33,553 nucleotides of DNA from Chloroflexota bacterium. Lineage in GTDB: Bacteria > Chloroflexota > Dehalococcoidia > JACPQF01. The stretch spans positions 1-33,553 of the forward strand of contig JACPQF010000043.1 of the NCBI GenBank assembly GCA_016190625.1, in the 5' to 3' direction. How positions within the stretch are numbered: position 1 is the stretch's first letter; every line of letters starts with the position of its first letter. The notes under the pieces were generated by a model, which did no database searches, was not told where the DNA came from, and saw nothing but the letters and a program-made list of their open reading frames with translations. Below are positions 30,319 to 33,553 of this stretch, piece after piece. Made by a program: the position numbers and the translations under genes.

Positions 30319-31563
30319 ATGCGCCCGTTAGACGGAGTTCGGGTCCTCGACCTTTCTCAACTGTGGGCAGCGCCGGGCTGCGCCATGTACCTGGCTGACC
30401 AAGGAGCCGACGTGGTGAAGGTCGAGCCATTGACCGGTGACGAAGCGCGTTATACACTCACTTCGCCGCCTATCCGGGACGGCCAAAGTCGTTCCTACCT
30501 GATCGTTGGACGGAACAAACGCGGCATGGCTATTGATCTTCGCACCGCTGGGGGCCAGGCAATAGTTCACCGGCTCATTCCCCAGTTCGACGTGGTCGTG
30601 GTCAACTTCCGTCTTGGCGCTGCTGAGCGTCTCAAGCTCGACTACGAAACTCTGCGCCAGTTGAACCGCCGGCTGATCTACGTCCACGTCACGGCCTACG
30701 GCTGGCATGGCCCCTACGCCCAGAGACCCGGCTACGACCTAATCGTCCAATCGCTGAACGGTCTCCTCAGCCGCAGGCGCATGCCCGACGGCACGCCCAT
30801 CCCCTCGCCCGTCTGGGCCGCAGACTGCTCGGCGCCGATGTTCCTCGCCTACGCCGTGGCTCTCGCTCTGCTGATGCGGGAGCGAACCGGCGAGGGCCAG
30901 CAGATTAGAACCTCTCTCCTTGGGGCAGCGCTGGCCATGCAGTCGGTCGATGCTGTCCGCGTGGTGGTCCCCGAGTCAGAGGCGGAAGACACGACCGACT
31001 ACTTGCGCCAGGCGACGTACGCCCCTTACCGCTGCGGCGATGGCGCTTGGCTGATCATCATCGTAATCCCCAACCGCCAGTGGGAAAGGCTGTGCTTGGC
31101 GCTCGGCATCGACTATTTGTCTGCAGACCCTCGATTCGACACCCCATTGAAACGCGCCCGCGAATCGGCCACCCTGCATGAGTTGCTGGCGGGAATCTTC
31201 GAGACGAGGGCGCGAGACGAGTGGCTGTCGATTCTGGAAGAGCACGAGGTGCCGGTGGCGCCGGTACTCGAGAGAGACCAGATCTTCGACCACCAGCAGT
31301 TCCGCGCTAACGGGCTGTTTGTCGACGTCGACGACCCCTGGGCAGGACCCACCACGATGATGGCCGCCCCTTTCGAGCTGGGCGGCGCCGAGCCGCCGGT
31401 CTACCGCCCTGCGCCCCAAGTCGGCCAGCACACCCGCGAGATCCTTCGGGAAGCGGGCTTCCCCGAGGAGGAGATCGACGATCTTCTCCGGCAGAAGGTC
31501 ATCCTTGCTCCGACAAGCGAATCCGGCCCCCAAGAGGACCCCTTGATCCGCCCGTCAAGGTAG
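30319..31563 (+). CDS. CaiB/BaiF family CoA-transferase
   Basis: Class III CoA-transferase of 414 aa, moving CoA between carboxylic acids through an aspartyl-CoA intermediate. It opens PLDGVRVLDLSQLWAAPGCA then DQGADVVKVEPLTGD, and has NKRGMAIDL, GWHGPYAQRPGYDLIVQSLN and GLL, and the catalytic aspartate in PVWAADCSAP (D169, the same number as in formyl-CoA transferase). The C-terminal part contains EHEVPVAPVLERDQIF. AAGGAGGG precedes the ATG closely. The substrate is unknown. It lies 36 bp downstream of the glycosidase and may be co-transcribed. Confidence 0.94.
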   Translation: MRPLDGVRVLDLSQLWAAPGCAMYLADQGADVVKVEPLTGDEARYTLTSPPIRDGQSRSYLIVGRNKRGMAIDLRTAGGQAIVHRLIPQFDVVVVNFRLGAAERLKLDYETLRQLNRRLIYVHVTAYGWHGPYAQRPGYDLIVQSLNGLLSRRRMPDGTPIPSPVWAADCSAPMFLAYAVALALLMRERTGEGQQIRTSLLGAALAMQSVDAVRVVVPESEAEDTTDYLRQATYAPYRCGDGAWLIIIVIPNRQWERLCLALGIDYLSADPRFDTPLKRARESATLHELLAGIFETRARDEWLSILEEHEVPVAPVLERDQIFDHQQFRANGLFVDVDDPWAGPTTMMAAPFELGGAEPPVYRPAPQVGQHTREILREAGFPEEEIDDLLRQKVILAPTSESGPQEDPLIRPSR

Positions 31564-31588
31564 TCTTGCCAATCCGGCTCTTCAGCCC

Positions 31589-31609
31589 GCGGGAGTGCCC
31601 TGCTCCCGC
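31589..31609. other. GC-rich hairpin after the CoA-transferase gene
   Basis: GCGGGAG (31589-31595) pairs with CTCCCGC (31603-31609) around a 7-nt loop, 26 bp after the stop. No T-run follows, so it is at best a weak or factor-dependent terminator or an mRNA 3' protecting stem. Confidence 0.4.
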
Positions 31610-31644
31610 AGAATCATGAGCCACATCCGGACTTTTGTCAAGGG

Positions 31645-31674
31645 TTGCATTCGCATGCAGATAAGCCGTAAAAT
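31645..31674 (+). promoter_or_regulatory. Candidate promoter of the cupin gene
   Basis: TTGCAT (31645-31650) and TAAAAT (31669-31674) are 18 bp apart. The -10 is good and the -35 weak. The ATG is 37 nt downstream, with GAGGAGG in between. Confidence 0.4.
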
Positions 31675-31711
31675 CACGTCGCGATAACTGAGTGAGGAGG
31701 ACCGGGAGAGA

Positions 31712-32167
31712 ATGATCCACGGCGTCGAACTCAAGCAACTGAAAGCCAACGCCGACGAGCGAGGCTATTTGATGGAGATACTTAGGGAGGACGACGACAT
31801 TTTCGAGCGCTTCGGCCAGGTCTACGTTTCACTTAACTACCCGGGCGTAGTGCGGGCGTGGCACTACCACAAGCTGCAGAACGATTTCTTTGCGGTCGTA
31901 AAGGGAATGGTCAAGGTCGCCCTCTACGACGCCCGGGACGATTCGCCAACGCGCGGCGTCGTTCAGGAAGTCTTCCTTGGCGAGAGAAATAGCCAACTGC
32001 TCAGAATTCCGGTTGGCGTTCTTCACGGCTACAAGACTGTCGGCTGCGAGCCCTCCTTATTGCTCAATTTCCCCACGAAGACCTATAATAGGAATCAGCC
32101 GGACGAGTATCGATTACCCTGGAACACCGCGGAGATTCCCTACGATTGGTCTCTCAAGAACGGCTAG
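31712..32167 (+). CDS. RmlC-like cupin (dTDP-4-dehydrorhamnose 3,5-epimerase family)
   Basis: The 151-aa cupin has the RmlC-type blocks ADERGYLMEILREDD (15-29), FGQVYVSLNYPGVVRAWHYH (36-55, with the conserved His), VKGMVKVALYDARDDSPT and LRIPVGVLHGY (conserved His). It is shorter than the usual 180-190-aa RmlC, so it may be a sugar epimerase or isomerase of a related branch. No other deoxysugar genes are in the window. Confidence 0.85.
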   Translation: MIHGVELKQLKANADERGYLMEILREDDDIFERFGQVYVSLNYPGVVRAWHYHKLQNDFFAVVKGMVKVALYDARDDSPTRGVVQEVFLGERNSQLLRIPVGVLHGYKTVGCEPSLLLNFPTKTYNRNQPDEYRLPWNTAEIPYDWSLKNG

Positions 32168-32255
32168 GGACCGACGATGAGGCAGGGGCCATTGTCCTGC
32201 CGCGTCGAGAGGCCAGAGTCACTCTGGAGAGCGTTTATTAGAAAGGAACACTTGG

Positions 32256-32837
32256 ATGAGCAACGGAGCCAAACAAGGACTGTTCATAGCGCTGGCAGCG
32301 GTCGCTATCGTCGCCGTCATCTACAGCTTCAGCGCCGGCCGAGCCACGAGCACCAAGCAATCTGGCCAGCCGGCAACACAGGCTGGCCAAAGTTCGGACC
32401 AGCAGGTAGAGCAGGCTACGCTGCAGAGAATACAGGAGCTAGAGAAATCCATCAAGTCCGGGCAGAAGAGCGTGGCCTCACTAACCGAACTGGGTCTGCT
32501 CTACTTTGACGCCGGCCAGTTGGACAAGGCGGCCGAGAGCCTTACGGCGGCCATAGAGATCGAGCCAAATAACGCGGATCTGCACACCTACCTAGGACTC
32601 ACCTACTTCTGGACAGGCCAGTCCAAAGAGACGACGGCAGAGTACCAGAAAGCCATAAAGGCCAACCCTAGCTCTCCCGATGCCTATTACCAATTAGCCC
32701 TCGCCCAGTCGCACGGTGGCCTCGGCCAGCAATCCGACATTCCGGCGGCGATCGCCAATTGGAAGAAGGTCATCGAGCTGGCGCCGGATTCGCCTTTGGC
32801 CAAGAAATCTCAGGAGTACATCGACAAGAACAAGTAA
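32256..32837 (+). CDS. Membrane-anchored TPR protein
   Basis: The 193-aa protein has an N-terminal membrane anchor (GLFIALAAVAIVAVIYSF), a Gln/Ser-rich linker (about 28-52) and three to four tetratricopeptide units (for example ELGLLYFDAGQLDKAAESLT, LGLTYFWTGQSKETTAEYQK, AYYQLALAQ). It resembles cytochrome-c-biogenesis or pilus scaffold TPRs but no partner is visible. AAAGGA precedes ATG 32256. The specific function is unknown. Confidence 0.85.
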   Translation: MSNGAKQGLFIALAAVAIVAVIYSFSAGRATSTKQSGQPATQAGQSSDQQVEQATLQRIQELEKSIKSGQKSVASLTELGLLYFDAGQLDKAAESLTAAIEIEPNNADLHTYLGLTYFWTGQSKETTAEYQKAIKANPSSPDAYYQLALAQSHGGLGQQSDIPAAIANWKKVIELAPDSPLAKKSQEYIDKNK

Positions 32838-32901
32838 ACTTCTGGCATGCTTCCTGCAACCCAAGACAGCGCATTCACGCTGATTGGGAGGTCACACCAA
32901 T

Positions 32902-33345
32902 ATGAATCGGCAAGCCGTTATCTTCGCGACTCTGGCCCCTGCGTTTGGCCTCGGACTTTTTCTGCTTTCGAGGCGCCAGCAAGCCACCTCCTTCGCCGGT
33001 GGGGCAGCGGAAGCTCCGTCGGAGACAGAAAGGAGGAAGCTGGCTGAACAGGTCGAAGACATCATGGTGAGGATCGGAAAAACGTCGGAGGCTCTGGAGC
33101 GAGCAATGGAGAGGGCGGAGGCAAGCACTCATGGCGCCACCGCGGCTTTCTTCGATCAGGTCAGGAAGGCTGTCTTGGGAGCCACCGTCACCACCACGGG
33201 TCTCGGGCTGCTCGGCGGCCTCATAGTTCTGATCTACGCTCCCGAGAGATACCAGCAGGAAAGGCTGTGGCAGACAACCAAATCCGTGCTGGCGCCTGTA
33301 GGAGGCACTGTCGCCATAATGCTACGTCGCTCCCACAATGCGTAG
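32902..33345 (+). CDS. Small membrane protein of unknown function
   Basis: 147 aa from ATG 32902, chosen over TTG 32884 because GGGAGG sits 9 nt upstream. Two hydrophobic segments (AVIFATLAPAFGLGLFLLS and VTTTGLGLLGGLIVLIYAPE) flank a charged, probably coiled-coil stretch (TERRKLAEQVEDIMVRIGKT, SEALERAMERAEAS). I do not recognise the family. It follows the TPR gene by 64 bp in the same direction. Confidence 0.7.
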   Translation: MNRQAVIFATLAPAFGLGLFLLSRRQQATSFAGGAAEAPSETERRKLAEQVEDIMVRIGKTSEALERAMERAEASTHGATAAFFDQVRKAVLGATVTTTGLGLLGGLIVLIYAPERYQQERLWQTTKSVLAPVGGTVAIMLRRSHNA

Positions 33346-33444
33346 GGACGAATACTTCGCCGGAAGGATTCGCCCTTACGGTCAGGGCCGGACGACACCG
33401 ATGGGCGATGGCCGTCTAGAAGCGCAGCCGAAAAGCCCCTTTTG

Positions 33445-33475
33445 AAAAAGCGGTGGGGAATCGCATCCGCTTTTT
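33445..33475 (+). terminator. Rho-independent terminator
   Basis: AAAAAGCGG (33445-33453) pairs with CCGCTTTTT (33467-33475) around a 13-nt loop. The run of T forms the tail. The A-run on the left makes it bidirectional. It lies about 100 bp after the last gene. Confidence 0.75.
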
Positions 33476-33498
33476 GGCACTATGTGGGGGGCAACAGC

Positions 33499-33522
33499 AG
33501 GTCTGGCAAACAATTCAGACCT
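33499..33522. other. 7-bp inverted repeat near the right edge
   Basis: AGGTCTG (33499-33505) pairs with CAGACCT (33516-33522), loop 10 nt. It is beyond the terminator, so may belong to the next unit (leader or IS end). Nothing more can be said from this window. Confidence 0.35.
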
Positions 33523-33553
33523 CCTAGTGGGGACAGAATTCGCGGGTCTCTGC

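Noticed and set aside
31589-31609. A Rho-independent terminator after the CoA-transferase gene.
   Set aside because: The stem is good but no T-run follows it on either strand; kept only as an unspecified hairpin.

Overview
The window is about 33.5 kb of moderately high-GC bacterial DNA. No rRNA, tRNA or other taxonomic marker is visible. The mix of a Cst1-type I-B system, a Csa1-type Cas4, a CaiB/BaiF CoA-transferase and dense G-rich heptamer arrays suggests an environmental, possibly thermophilic, Chloroflexota-like bacterium. That assignment is inference only.

Positions 1-22.3 kb hold one large CRISPR-Cas locus, with every gene on the minus strand. In transcription order it contains a WYL regulator, a type I-B interference module (cas8b/cst1, cas7, cas5, cas3), a shared cas6 and a CARF-LuxR-HTH protein. 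A complete type III-B Cmr module (cmr1-cmr6) follows, then a CARF effector with a possible RelE-like tail and the small protein Csx15. After these come a frameshifted four-helix-bundle gene, the adaptation genes cas1, cas2, cas4 and csa1, a leader with a good promoter, and a CRISPR array that runs off the left edge. One array, one Cas6 and one adaptation set appear to serve both a DNA-targeting (I-B) and an RNA-sensing (III-B) effector. The Cas10 (Cmr2) keeps its GGDD site but lacks the HD nuclease. DNA destruction therefore probably falls to Cas3, while Cmr signals through cyclic oligoadenylates to two CARF proteins, one a possible toxin and one a possible transcription factor.

The most unusual feature is a family of 30-110 bp elements built of variable heptamers (GGGTNNA). 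Most form a G-rich arm, a short semi-conserved core and a C-rich arm. They occupy almost every junction of the adaptation module and also lie inside the reading frames of cas1, cas4, cas6 and cmr6, where they are translated as PSTLNPQ-like or RVEGGG-like linkers. They supply the stop codons of several genes and abut start codons. One copy is flanked by a perfect 23-bp direct repeat, as expected for an insertion with target duplication. Another lies in the apparent 5' UTR of an unrelated glycosidase gene.

Positions 22.4-24.8 kb are a scar region: a decayed IS21-type istB, two diverged copies of an upstream-type sequence, and a DUF433/DUF5615 toxin-antitoxin pair between them. From 24.9 kb to the right edge are ordinary chromosomal genes: an ABC exporter, an orphan RHH antitoxin, an anchored protein with CxxCH and LamG-like parts, a TfoX-N protein, a secreted glycosidase, a CaiB/BaiF CoA-transferase, an RmlC-like cupin, a TPR protein, a small membrane protein and a terminator.
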